From a virus: a DNA stretch of 33,093 bases. Position 1 is the first letter of the stretch; every line of letters begins with the position of its first letter. Shown here one piece after another: positions 1 through 7,028 of this stretch. The DNA is taken from the IMG/VR virus record IMGVR_UViG_3300047557_001212, positions 1 to 33,093 of that record; one strand, given 5' to 3'. Below the pieces are notes generated by a model, which was given only the letters and a program-made list of their open reading frames with translations, was not told where the DNA came from and did no database searches. The position numbers and the translations under genes are program-made.

Positions 1-169
1 ACATAGTATACAAGGCGATCCAAGTGAATGGCTTGCTGTATGTAATATTTTAACTACATACAATTACGATACAGATAAAAATAAAAAACTGACACCAGGT
101 CAAAAACGAAAAAGTTTGTTCTATATCATTAGAGTATGGGACGATCTTGAGATGATGTATTTTTGCTAA
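1..169 (+). CDS. Hypothetical protein, 3' end only
   Basis: An open frame enters from the left edge in the frame beginning at base 2 and stops at TAA 167-169, giving the last 55 residues of a protein. The visible part contains DPSEWLAVCNILTTY and ends LEMMYFC. It is mixed and charged, with no recognisable motif. The next gene starts two bases after the stop, so the two are probably co-transcribed. Other frames across this stretch contain early stops. The start lies outside the window and no function can be given. Confidence 0.55.
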   Translation, partial: HSIQGDPSEWLAVCNILTTYNYDTDKNKKLTPGQKRKSLFYIIRVWDDLEMMYFC

Positions 170-170
170 T

Positions 171-428
171 ATGAGAATATATCTAGAAGTACCTTTTGAA
201 GAAAAGGAACTAGCAAAACAAAAGGGTTGCTGGTGGGATGATCATAAACAAAAATGGTTTATAGAAAATCCAATACATATGACTGAATATGTTCGTTGGA
301 TGCCAAATCGGTTATTAGAACCTACTAAGTCAAAACCATTGAAGCATGAACCATTCGTCAATACTAAAATTAGTAAAGACAGATTGAAACGACTAATTAA
401 GAAGCAGAACAAAAAATTTAGACGCTAA
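171..428 (+). CDS. DUF5710-like small protein
   Basis: An 85-residue protein that starts MRIYLEVPFEEKELAKQKG, followed by CWWDDHKQKWFI. The pattern of a short beta strand, VPF/Y-EEK, AK-x-G, then a tryptophan-rich W-x4-KxW is the hallmark of DUF5710. That small domain is common in phages and plasmids, alone or fused to primases and DNA-processing enzymes. The C-terminal third is very lysine- and arginine-rich, ending KKQNKKFRR, which suggests nucleic-acid contact. The start ATG lies two bases after the previous stop, which suggests translational coupling. The family call is by motif recognition; the molecular role of the family is not established. Confidence 0.7.
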   Translation: MRIYLEVPFEEKELAKQKGCWWDDHKQKWFIENPIHMTEYVRWMPNRLLEPTKSKPLKHEPFVNTKISKDRLKRLIKKQNKKFRR

Positions 429-890
429 ACGCTTGCGCCGCGTAGAAGGCGACCGTAATCCGTTCTGATGTGTGACGGTAAGGTGTGGTGAGTCTAACAC
501 TATAATGTAGACAACGAAAGTTGCCATAAATGATATCACGCCACTCGGCACGACAGTCATTTCTACATCGTAAAGGTTAAATGCGATGCGTCATAGTAAA
601 AAAGGGTAGAGGGCGCATACTAGACATACAGAAGGTCTAACGAATGCTGTATGTTATTAGTGAATACACGAACAGCCAGAAATGGTACTGAGATATAGTC
701 AATCCGCTAGTTTAAATGTTTAGAGTTAGAACCTTCAGCCTCGGGCATGAATTTTGTGCAAAGTGGGTATCTACCCCTTTGCCTGTGCATGATATGAGAT
801 ATAAAATGTGACCTAAAAAGGATGCACGAAACAGAAACGAAAGTTTCTGTGAAGTGCTATGCCTGAGCGAAGCGAACGGCATAAAAGCAC
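429..890 (+). ncRNA. Gene-free, hairpin-rich stretch, candidate structured RNA or leader
   Basis: About 520 bases between genes with no credible ORF but many strong dyads. On the + strand these include CAAC-GAAA-GTTG (512-523, GNRA loop), an 8-bp ACATACAG/CTGTATGT pair (624-631 with 647-654), and GCCA-GAAA-TGGT (675-686, GNRA loop). A long hairpin spans 758-782 (GCAAAG/CTTTGC plus GGGT/ACCC). ACAGAAAC-GAAA-GTTTCTGT (831-850) is a perfect 8-bp stem with a GNRA loop. A two-part stem (852-858 with 886-892, 859-863 with 878-882) ends in the -35 box of the next promoter. Some pairings are mutually exclusive: ATGTAGA 505-511 can pair with 562-568 or take part in a local hairpin. I do not recognise a known RNA class. 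Confidence 0.4.
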
Positions 891-920
891 TTGACAGAAA
901 TTATCATATATAGTATGATA
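891..920 (+). promoter_or_regulatory. Sigma70-type promoter with dyad over the -10
   Basis: TTGACA (891-896), a 17-bp spacer and TATGAT (914-919) form a near-consensus promoter pointing at the glycosyltransferase gene at 949. A perfect inverted repeat, TATCATA-TATAG-TATGATA (902-920), covers the spacer and the -10 box, where a repressor would block polymerase. The upstream hairpin arm AGCACTT (886-892) overlaps the -35. Confidence 0.7.
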
Positions 921-948
921 CTAATAACAAACCAATGGAGCGTAACAA

Positions 949-2010
949 ATGAAAACAATTTATATAGTAGATATCGAACCACTTGACAATAGATATACCA
1001 AGCAATGGCATTATCATATACCAAGGCACATGAAGAAACTACTCAAAGACCATGAGATAGTAAACATAAGTGGAGATACAAGTAATTACAAAGACACCAC
1101 AAATGGTGCTTTCTTTGATTTCAATAAGACATGCGATTACAAAGCAAGCCAAGCACGAAAGATCAGCCAATTATTCATAGATAACAAAGTGAAAAATGGC
1201 GATGTGTTTTTCTTCACAGATGCATGGAATCAGACCATACATACATTGAGATATCTGTGTGAATTGAACGATATAGATATCAAGGTCGTTGGCATATGGC
1301 ATGCAGGTTGGTATGATAAGACCGACATACTTGGCATGAAGATCAAGAATCATGCTTGGGTCAAAAATCATGAGTTGAGCATGTATAACGCATATGATAT
1401 CAATTTCTTTGCCACGAATCATCATCTAGATACATTCATGGCAGAACATAGCGTGGATAGGAAGAAAGCCATGTTGGTTGGTTATCCATTAGATTATCTT
1501 GAAGATATCATACAGCCAAATTACGATGATAAAGAAGATATCGTGGTGTTTCCACATAGATTGAATACTGACAAGGCGCCACATGTATTCGATTGGATAG
1601 CGAAAAAAGTGCAAAGTTATTTTCCAGATATATTGTTCGTCAAGACACAAGAACATAATCTAGACAAAGACGAATATTACAAATTATTGAGCAAATCCAA
1701 AGTGGTGTTCAGTTGTAGCAAACATGAGAATCTAGGCATAGGCACATATGAAGCCGTGAGATTGGGTTGTGTTCCAATCGTGCCGGACAAACTCAGTTAT
1801 AAAGAGATGTATCCAATATCAAATCGTTATCATATGGATGATCCATGGTATGAGAAGGAGAATGTCTGGGTAGATGTCAGCGAACGCATATTGCATATCG
1901 TCAAGACATATGACAAGAACAGATATAACGAGTCATTGAATATCGCCAAACATATCCGTGAGCGTTATTTCAGTGGTGAGCATATGTATCATATCATATC
2001 TAGATTATGA
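949..2010 (+). CDS. GT-B glycosyltransferase (GT4-like)
   Basis: A 353-residue protein with the two-domain layout of GT-B enzymes. The N-terminal half begins with a beta strand (MKTIYIVDIE) and contains FFTDAWN and a GIWHAGWYD loop. The C-terminal half carries the nucleotide-sugar binding segment HENLGIGTYEAVRLGCVPIV at about 259-278, an E-x7-E-like glycosyltransferase family 4 motif. It probably moves a sugar from a nucleotide sugar to an unknown acceptor, such as phage DNA, a virion protein or host glycan. The start is supported by GGAG at 937-940 nine bases upstream and by the strong promoter. The next ORF overlaps its stop by four bases (ATGA). A methyltransferase follows two genes later, suggesting a joint modification pathway. 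The acceptor cannot be read from sequence. Confidence 0.8.
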   Translation: MKTIYIVDIEPLDNRYTKQWHYHIPRHMKKLLKDHEIVNISGDTSNYKDTTNGAFFDFNKTCDYKASQARKISQLFIDNKVKNGDVFFFTDAWNQTIHTLRYLCELNDIDIKVVGIWHAGWYDKTDILGMKIKNHAWVKNHELSMYNAYDINFFATNHHLDTFMAEHSVDRKKAMLVGYPLDYLEDIIQPNYDDKEDIVVFPHRLNTDKAPHVFDWIAKKVQSYFPDILFVKTQEHNLDKDEYYKLLSKSKVVFSCSKHENLGIGTYEAVRLGCVPIVPDKLSYKEMYPISNRYHMDDPWYEKENVWVDVSERILHIVKTYDKNRYNESLNIAKHIRERYFSGEHMYHIISRL

Positions 2011-2153
2011 ACAAAAAACTAGTCAAGAGATTATCTAAAAAAGAACTAGAAACCAAAAAACTTAAGAAACAATGGCGTGAACTTGGATATGATAAGTTCA
2101 TGCCATTTGGTAATTTCCGCATACTCGCAAGTAAGCGAAAAGACCTAAAATGA
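2007..2153 (+). CDS. Small basic hypothetical protein
   Basis: A 48-residue ORF whose ATG overlaps the stop of the glycosyltransferase gene (ATGA at 2007-2010), the usual sign of translational coupling. It starts MNKKLVKRLSKKELETKK and is very rich in lysine and arginine, with one aromatic stretch (KFMPFGNFRI). No family is recognised. Its coding status rests on tight overlap, base composition like the neighbours, and filling what would otherwise be a gap in a packed operon. Confidence 0.55.
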   Translation: MNKKLVKRLSKKELETKKLKKQWRELGYDKFMPFGNFRILASKRKDLK

Positions 2154-2163
2154 TAAGTAGTTG

Positions 2164-2457
2164 ATGCCAAGAACTAGAAAACCATATACGCAAGAACAAA
2201 AGATAGCAAGCCAATTGAATGGAGTCAATAGCAGTACCAAAGCACAACTCAAGAGGATAGAAAAACTAGAGATCATAGAAGAATTAGAACAAGTCCCATT
2301 GAGCGAGGTATATGTCTATCTAAAAAAACAATGGCAATTCAAGGGCATGAGTTGTAGGTTATGTGATACATTGATGACCGATACTAGGGTCATAGACAAG
2401 CATCGTTATATCTGTACTGTCAACAAGCAAAAAATGAAGACAAATGGCTTTGACTAA
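2164..2457 (+). CDS. Hypothetical protein with Cys/His zinc-ribbon-like motif
   Basis: A 97-residue protein from ATG 2164; the TTG immediately before it (2161) is a possible but less likely start. The N-terminus is basic (MPRTRKPYTQEQKIASQ) and helical. Near the C-terminus CRLC, then a short spacer and HRYIC give a C-x2-C...H-x3-C arrangement that could hold one zinc ion. No clear Shine-Dalgarno site precedes either start. It lies between the glycosyltransferase unit and the methyltransferase in the same orientation. A nucleic-acid-binding role is possible but is only inference. Confidence 0.6.
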   Translation: MPRTRKPYTQEQKIASQLNGVNSSTKAQLKRIEKLEIIEELEQVPLSEVYVYLKKQWQFKGMSCRLCDTLMTDTRVIDKHRYICTVNKQKMKTNGFD

Positions 2458-2467
2458 ATACTAGACT

Positions 2468-3166
2468 ATGACACAAATAATTGATGCACAAAAAACAATC
2501 GATACATTAAAACTTAGATTTTATAACGAATATCTTTACACCAATCATGTCTATGACGAGGGTGAGAGTGGATTCCACAAAGAACTCACTAGCAAAGTCA
2601 CAGTAGAACATGTAGACAGTCTCAATCTAAACAAAGACAGCAAGATATTAGACTTGGGTTGTGGTCCAGGATATTTCCTAGACGAGATGAAAAGTAGAGG
2701 ATACACAGATGTCACAGGAGTCACATTAAGTCCAGGCGACATACAACTTTGCACTAGCAAGGGTCATACCGTCAAGCAATATGATCTAAGTTTCTTGCCA
2801 CAAAGTGATGGCTATCATGACGAGAGTGTAGACTTCATTTTCCTCAGACATGCACTAGAACATAGCCCATATCCTATATTCAGCCTCATGGAGTATAATC
2901 GCATACTCAAGCAAAATAGCCATATCTATATAGAAGTTCCAGCACCAGGTTGTGAACGCAAACATGAGTATAATCCAAATCATTATAGCATATTATCAGA
3001 AGACATGCTTGTTGCATTGTTAGTACGCACAGGATTTACTATCAAGAAGTTCGACATATTAGAATTCACATTGAACTTGCCGGCAGAAAATAACACATAT
3101 AAATCTGTCAAAGAGAAGTTTTTCTGTATCACAGCCATGAAGTCAAGACCATTGGATGTGAAATAA
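2468..3166 (+). CDS. SAM-dependent methyltransferase (class I)
   Basis: A 232-residue protein with the Rossmann-fold signature of class I methyltransferases. The glycine loop ILDLGCGPG lies at about 60-68, followed by the acidic end of the second strand in the TGVTLSPGD region. The DFIFLRHALEH strand and helix at 122-132 is the motif seen in Methyltransf_11/23 enzymes. SHIYIEVPAPG follows at 151-161. It should transfer a methyl group from S-adenosylmethionine to a small molecule or sugar. The motifs are not those of DNA adenine or cytosine methyltransferases: there is no DPPY or PCQ. The glycosyltransferase upstream makes a modified-glycan or modified-nucleotide pathway plausible. The substrate is unknown. 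Confidence 0.8.
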   Translation: MTQIIDAQKTIDTLKLRFYNEYLYTNHVYDEGESGFHKELTSKVTVEHVDSLNLNKDSKILDLGCGPGYFLDEMKSRGYTDVTGVTLSPGDIQLCTSKGHTVKQYDLSFLPQSDGYHDESVDFIFLRHALEHSPYPIFSLMEYNRILKQNSHIYIEVPAPGCERKHEYNPNHYSILSEDMLVALLVRTGFTIKKFDILEFTLNLPAENNTYKSVKEKFFCITAMKSRPLDVK

Positions 3167-3187
3167 ATAATAGTATAGGAGAACACT

Positions 3188-3334
3188 ATGCCAGTCAAAG
3201 AAGTCAGAAACAGTAGTGGTAAGATCATGGGATATCGTTGGGGCGACACAGGTAAAGTATATCGCAAGCGTGAAGATGCCGAGAAACAAGCAAGAGCGAT
3301 ATATGCGAGTGGATACAAAGGTAAGAACAAATGA
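3188..3334 (+). CDS. Small conserved phage protein (GYRWG...YASGYKGK type)
   Basis: A 48-residue ORF with a good ribosome site (AGGAG ending about six bases upstream of ATG 3188). It reads MPVKEVRNSSGKIMGYRWGD, then KVYRKREDAEKQARAIYASG and YKGKNK. This layout of a short hairpin, a K-x-Y-x-[ST/K]-x-x-[AD]-A helix and a terminal ASGYKGK resembles tiny proteins seen near terminase genes in many phages. Their function is not known to me. Its stop overlaps the ATG of the next gene (ATGA at 3331-3334). Confidence 0.7.
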   Translation: MPVKEVRNSSGKIMGYRWGDTGKVYRKREDAEKQARAIYASGYKGKNK

Positions 3335-3654
3335 AAGAGACATACGAATTAATGAAGACAGAAGATGGCAGATTATGGGTCACAGTAAATGAACTCATGA
3401 ATGACATCAAAGATGCATTGACCAAACTATCAAGTTTAGACGATCCACGATTGATCGAAGTAGACAAGAAAGAGATCGATGCAAAGATCATTGGCTTACA
3501 TGCGATCTATACATTCTTGGGCGCATTGCAGACTGAGCAGAAATTGATCGACAAGAAGAAAGAATTAGAACGACAGCCACTCATGGGTGATGTCAATATC
3601 AAGACTGTGCAATTTGATGTTCCTGTAGAAGTCAATAAGGAGACACTACATTGA
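3331..3654 (+). CDS. Hypothetical helical protein
   Basis: A 107-residue protein beginning MKETYELMKTEDGRLWVTV, coupled to the previous gene by ATGA overlap. The middle is predicted by eye to be two amphipathic helices (ELMNDIKDALTKLSSL and KEIDAKIIGLHAIYTFLGAL), followed by a charged region and a short C-terminal strand (VQFDVPVEV). Nothing indicates membrane insertion or an enzyme. It sits in a run of small genes ahead of the terminase; no family was recognised. Confidence 0.65.
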   Translation: MKETYELMKTEDGRLWVTVNELMNDIKDALTKLSSLDDPRLIEVDKKEIDAKIIGLHAIYTFLGALQTEQKLIDKKKELERQPLMGDVNIKTVQFDVPVEVNKETLH

Positions 3655-4013
3655 TCATAACAAATCACAATCGCATCATTCACACATTGGGCTTCAAACA
3701 GTTTGAGAAGATGTATGCAGAACTATGTCCATATCTGTTAGAACCTGAGCAGAACAAATGCTTGGACTTCATGATCACCATAGAGAACAGCAAATACGAT
3801 ATCAATCCTAGCATAGAAGACTGTAAGACACAGATGCGATTGATATTGGGCGGTGATCGTTATGATGAAGTTGTCACTAAATGGAAAAAAGATAATCAAA
3901 AAGTACTAAGCATCTATGGTAGACTAAAGTATAGGTATAAAGTAGATGGTACTATGTGGGACGGTCTTGATCCAGAAGACGACCCAGAACAATATGAGAA
4001 GGTATATGTATGA
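3651..4013 (+). CDS. Hypothetical protein (TTG start)
   Basis: A 120-residue protein read from TTG 3651. That start is favoured because AAGGAG lies about eight bases upstream and because it overlaps the previous stop (TTGA). The first in-frame ATG lies about 20 codons in and would cut off a conserved-looking N-terminus. The sequence has an acidic, helix-rich character (FEKMYAELCPYLLEPEQNK) and a C-terminal MWDGLDPEDDPEQYEKVYV segment. No catalytic motif is visible. The next ORF again overlaps its stop by four bases. Confidence 0.65.
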   Translation: MIITNHNRIIHTLGFKQFEKMYAELCPYLLEPEQNKCLDFMITIENSKYDINPSIEDCKTQMRLILGGDRYDEVVTKWKKDNQKVLSIYGRLKYRYKVDGTMWDGLDPEDDPEQYEKVYV

Positions 4014-4153
4014 AACAAAGTAAACCCGTTAAGTTGCCACAGACTAATCAGCAAGGTAAAAAGATCGGCGCCGATGCAAAAGCATGTTGGCAAGGATACA
4101 AATATCAAGGTACACAAAATGGTAGAGATATCTGTGTCAAGGTGAAAAAATGA
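4010..4153 (+). CDS. Small basic hypothetical protein
   Basis: A 47-residue ORF in an overlapping chain: its ATG overlaps the previous stop, and its own stop overlaps the next ATG at 4150. It starts MKQSKPVKLPQTNQQGKK and ends GRDICVKVKK, with two cysteines and a high lysine content. Reading frame, composition and double overlap support it as real. No family recognised. Confidence 0.55.
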   Translation: MKQSKPVKLPQTNQQGKKIGADAKACWQGYKYQGTQNGRDICVKVKK

Positions 4154-4458
4154 GTTATAGACCAACTGAGACCATGGCAAATAATGCCAAGCGTGGACTG
4201 AAAATGCGTGAAGAAAGCACACCCAGCAATCGTGGTGGTACAGCAGTTGGTTTACAACGAGCGAATCAATTCGCAAAGCGTGAAAGTGTCAGCCTAGATA
4301 CTGTCATGCGAACATATCAGTTTTTGTCGAGGCATCGTAAGAATTACAAACCTGGACAGAACACACCTGGTACACAAGCATATCTATTATGGGGCGGACC
4401 TGCCGCATTGACATGGGCACTAAGCATACTCAAAAAAGAAGGAGTCATCGATGTATAA
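4150..4458 (+). CDS. Conserved phage protein (NAKRGL...TPG...LLWGG type)
   Basis: A 102-residue protein with a distinctive pattern: NAKRGLKMREE near the N-terminus, AVGLQRANQFA in the middle, RTYQFLSRHRKNY, then TPGTQAYLLWGGPAAL and a final helix. The same order of motifs (A-x-RGL, R-x-x-L, F-x-RH, TPG, LLWGG, W-A) occurs in short proteins and C-terminal domains of many phages, often near head or packaging genes. I recognise the pattern but know of no assigned function. It is coupled at both ends, and the next tiny ORF starts eight bases before its stop. Confidence 0.7.
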   Translation: MSYRPTETMANNAKRGLKMREESTPSNRGGTAVGLQRANQFAKRESVSLDTVMRTYQFLSRHRKNYKPGQNTPGTQAYLLWGGPAALTWALSILKKEGVIDV

Positions 4459-4501
4459 CAATAAACCAAAGAAACCGAAACCAAGACCCGGTAAGAAATG
4501 A
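4451..4501 (+). CDS. Tiny Lys/Pro-rich peptide, 16 aa
   Basis: ATG 4451 opens a 16-residue ORF (MYNNKPKKPKPRPGKK) with GGAG six bases upstream. It starts inside the end of the previous gene and overlaps the next ATG (ATGA at 4498-4501). Its very basic, proline-rich composition resembles other tiny peptides in phage late operons. It may instead be only a translational bridge between its neighbours. Confidence 0.4.
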   Translation: MYNNKPKKPKPRPGKK

Positions 4502-4713
4502 CGACTGATCATATCAACCGTTGGAACGCCATGACCGATAATGATTTTTTATCAAGCATAATCTATTATAGGCGTTTTAAGAATGTAAGTTCATTAGAAC
4601 ATAGTATCAATCTTGATTATGTCGTCAAGCGTTGTGATAGATTAGGTTATGACTTCTCACCTGCATGTTGTGGTAAATTCACATTAAGTAAAAAAGATGA
4701 TATACAAAAGTGA
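4498..4713 (+). CDS. Hypothetical protein
   Basis: A 71-residue ORF beginning MTTDHINRWNAMTDNDFLSS, with several cysteines (KRCDRLGYDFSPACCGKF) and otherwise no motif I recognise. It overlaps the tiny ORF before it. The cysteine cluster could bind a metal, but there are too few ligands to argue strongly. It is the last of the small genes before the terminase pair. Confidence 0.5.
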   Translation: MTTDHINRWNAMTDNDFLSSIIYYRRFKNVSSLEHSINLDYVVKRCDRLGYDFSPACCGKFTLSKKDDIQK

Positions 4714-4717
4714 TGGC

Positions 4718-4748
4718 ACTATCGTAAAGATAGTTAAAGGAGACGATA
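4718..4748 (+). promoter_or_regulatory. Two mutually exclusive hairpins at the terminase ribosome site
   Basis: ACTATC (4718-4723) can pair with GATAGT (4729-4734). Alternatively TATCGT (4720-4725) can pair with ACGATA (4743-4748), which places the AAAGGAG ribosome site of the next gene in its loop. The two pairings share bases, so only one can form at a time. This could tune translation of the small terminase subunit; the function is inference. Confidence 0.35.
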
Positions 4749-4749
4749 A

Positions 4750-5112
4750 ATGTCTGAAAAACAATCAAATAAACCAAAACATGGTAGAGGTGGCCCAAGA
4801 GCAAACAGCGGCAGACCCAAAGGATCAACAAACAAGATCAGTCCAGCAGTCTTGTTAAACGATTTCCGTCGTGAACAAGGCATGACTTTCAGCCAGTTCA
4901 TAAACAAAAAGATCCGTGACGCAGAATTAGATAACGATAATGAACTAGTCAGCAAATACATCTTGGGACTAGCGAAATATATCATACAAGATGTGCAACA
5001 GATAGATCATACTACGCAAGGTCAGAGCCTCAGACCTATCTATAACTTTCCTAAACAAGAATTGCAAGATTGGTCGCCTATCTATACATTACAAGATGCA
5101 AAGAAAGATTGA
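4750..5112 (+). CDS. terS: Probable terminase small subunit
   Basis: A 120-residue protein directly upstream of, and overlapping, the large terminase gene. The N-terminus is basic and glycine-rich (KHGRGGPRANSGRPKGSTNK), the GRPKGS-type motif frequent at the start of small terminase subunits and their DNA-binding arms. A helical middle follows (SPAVLLNDFRREQGMTFSQF). Small terminases recognise phage DNA and feed it to the large subunit motor. A strong AAAGGAG site lies upstream. Identity rests on position and the N-terminal motif, since these proteins diverge quickly. Confidence 0.7.
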   Translation: MSEKQSNKPKHGRGGPRANSGRPKGSTNKISPAVLLNDFRREQGMTFSQFINKKIRDAELDNDNELVSKYILGLAKYIIQDVQQIDHTTQGQSLRPIYNFPKQELQDWSPIYTLQDAKKD

Positions 5113-6538
5113 CATCACATTATTTGGCGAACAGCAGACTATATTGCGTGATTGGTTAGAGAGTGACAAACATTGCATCAATATAGTTCCTGTAGGTAGT
5201 GGCAAGACATTCCTTGCTAGTATCGCATTGCCTATATTCGCTAACGATGCTAGATATCACAAAGGTAAAGATGTCATCTATAGCGCACCAACAACTACCA
5301 TGATCAAGAGTTTGATATGGGAACCACTAAAGCGTAGTTGTGTTGAATATTATAACTTAGTCGATGGTGTCGATATCAACAACACAGACATGACGATCAA
5401 GTTTCCCAATGGCGTGTTCATACGCTGTAAAAGTGCAGAGATGCGTGAGAATCTAAGAGGTCTTAATGTGGGCGTATGGGTCGCTGACGAGGCCGCACTA
5501 TACACGCAAGATACATTACAAGAAATAACCAATCGATTGCGCCCTAAAGTAGGTCAACCTGACACAGGCGGTAGATTGATCGTGATAAGCACCCCTAATG
5601 GTACAGGTCCATTGTATGACTTATTTAAATTAGCATTAGAGAATAGTGATCGTTATATCGTCAGGCATTTCAACTATGAGCAAATGCGTAGTGGTAATCG
5701 CAAGTTCATCGATGAGCAAAAGAAATTACTAAGTCCACTCAAGTTTGCGCAAGATTATCTATGCAGTTGGGAGAGTAGTGCTGACCAGTTTTTCTATTCG
5801 TTTAACAAACATCTACACACAGTTGATGAGATCGTTGACAGAGGTGGTGATCTGTACCATTTTGCGGACTTTAATAAAAGAGTGATGTGCGCCGTCATAG
5901 CGCAAGTCACTAATGAAGGCAAGATCAATGGTAAGATAGAGATATTGAAGAGTTATGCCATACGAGATTGTAGCACAGAAGGTATTGCGCAAGCAATAAG
6001 AAATGATTTTCCAAGACGCAGGATCAATAGCGTGATCGACATGAGTGGTACGCAAGTGAACCGCGACACTACAAGTCCCTTTGGTATCACAGATAAGATT
6101 ATATTAGAGAAATATGGTTTCACTATCGTCAACAGTCGCAAGAGCAATCCATTGATCACAGACACAGATAACACAGTCAATGCGTTCATCACACGAAATG
6201 GATTGGTAGTCAATAAAGATGATCAATTGTTGTTAGAAGCATTGACCACATATCACTTTGAAGATGGTAGCAGAAAGAAATTAGTCAAATATACTGAACA
6301 GAAATACGCACACATAGACGGATTAGGTGACGCATTACGCTATGGTATACATCACTTGTTCCCAATATTGCACGATGACATGGGCTTGCATGAATATGTA
6401 GGCATGGATCCACGCTACGCACGAATGAACATGCCAGGCAAAGAGTACATGCCTGAGAGTCCATTGTATCCTGGCGGTCCTACATGGGAAGAGATCGTAA
6501 AGGGTGCAGAAATAAATGAAGATTATCAAACATACTAA
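5096..6538 (+). CDS. terL: Terminase large subunit
   Basis: A 480-residue packaging ATPase and nuclease. Walker A is PVGSGKT (32-38) and Walker B with its catalytic glutamate is VWVADE (127-132), preceded by the arginine-rich ENLRGLNVG segment typical of the family. A coupling-motif-like stretch VISTPNGTG follows. The C-terminal half has RNase H-like nuclease features: FADFN near 255, VIDMSGTQ near 316, and the closing GLGDALRYGIHHL. It uses ATP to drive DNA through the portal and cuts the concatemer. It overlaps the small subunit by 17 bases. Length and motif spacing are those of an intact enzyme. Confidence 0.95.
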   Translation: MQRKIDITLFGEQQTILRDWLESDKHCINIVPVGSGKTFLASIALPIFANDARYHKGKDVIYSAPTTTMIKSLIWEPLKRSCVEYYNLVDGVDINNTDMTIKFPNGVFIRCKSAEMRENLRGLNVGVWVADEAALYTQDTLQEITNRLRPKVGQPDTGGRLIVISTPNGTGPLYDLFKLALENSDRYIVRHFNYEQMRSGNRKFIDEQKKLLSPLKFAQDYLCSWESSADQFFYSFNKHLHTVDEIVDRGGDLYHFADFNKRVMCAVIAQVTNEGKINGKIEILKSYAIRDCSTEGIAQAIRNDFPRRRINSVIDMSGTQVNRDTTSPFGITDKIILEKYGFTIVNSRKSNPLITDTDNTVNAFITRNGLVVNKDDQLLLEALTTYHFEDGSRKKLVKYTEQKYAHIDGLGDALRYGIHHLFPILHDDMGLHEYVGMDPRYARMNMPGKEYMPESPLYPGGPTWEEIVKGAEINEDYQTY

Positions 6539-6546
6539 ATACAAGT

Positions 6547-6999
6547 ATGTTTACGAAAAACAAAAAACCACGCAAGAAGTCAAAAACTACAAGCGCATAT
6601 GATCGCGTGATGAAACGCATAGAGATACCCACAGATAAAAGTGAATGCTGGCTATGGACTGGGCCAGTGAACAATGCAGGTTATGGTATGATCCGTGGCG
6701 ACAATGGCATACCAAAGATGACAACAGTTCATAGAGTCGTTGGGATACATAAAGGTCTAGATAGCCATGGTGAGATACAACATACATGCCTCACAAAACA
6801 TTGCGTGAATCCTGATCATTTAGTAGAAGGCACTAGCAAATCAAGGCATACGCGCATAGTTGAGAAACATGGTAGAAACTTTCAAAGAGCAAAGAATCCA
6901 TATAAGACATGTAAGCATTGCAAAGGCACAGATCATGTGACATGGTTCAGTCGCAAGCATAGTGAATGCTACACATATATTCCTAAAAAGAAAGCATAA
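6547..6999 (+). CDS. HNH endonuclease
   Basis: A 150-residue protein with the HNH_3-type layout. CWLWTG (34-39) and GYGMIR lead to VHRVVGIHKG (61-70), then QHTCLTKHCVNPDHLVEGT (78-96) supplies the His, Asn and His residues and paired cysteines. The N-terminus is very basic. A second Cys/His group (CKHC at 122-125, HSEC near 138-141) could form a zinc knuckle. It lies between terminase and portal genes, where HNH proteins are either free-standing homing endonucleases or packaging partners of the terminase. No Shine-Dalgarno precedes ATG 6547, so translation may depend on terL. Which role applies cannot be decided here. Confidence 0.85.
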   Translation: MFTKNKKPRKKSKTTSAYDRVMKRIEIPTDKSECWLWTGPVNNAGYGMIRGDNGIPKMTTVHRVVGIHKGLDSHGEIQHTCLTKHCVNPDHLVEGTSKSRHTRIVEKHGRNFQRAKNPYKTCKHCKGTDHVTWFSRKHSECYTYIPKKKA

Positions 7000-7028
7000 A
7001 TAAATTATACATAACACGAGGTATAGCC

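Noticed and set aside
675-700. Group I intron-like core: GCCA-GAAA-TGGT hairpin followed by GAGATATAGTC, resembling P8 and the 3' P7 element
   Set aside because: No matching 5' P7 strand (GACTA-type) or Q/R elements were found upstream, and no gene is visibly split around 429-948. Kept only as a possible remnant to test with an intron model.
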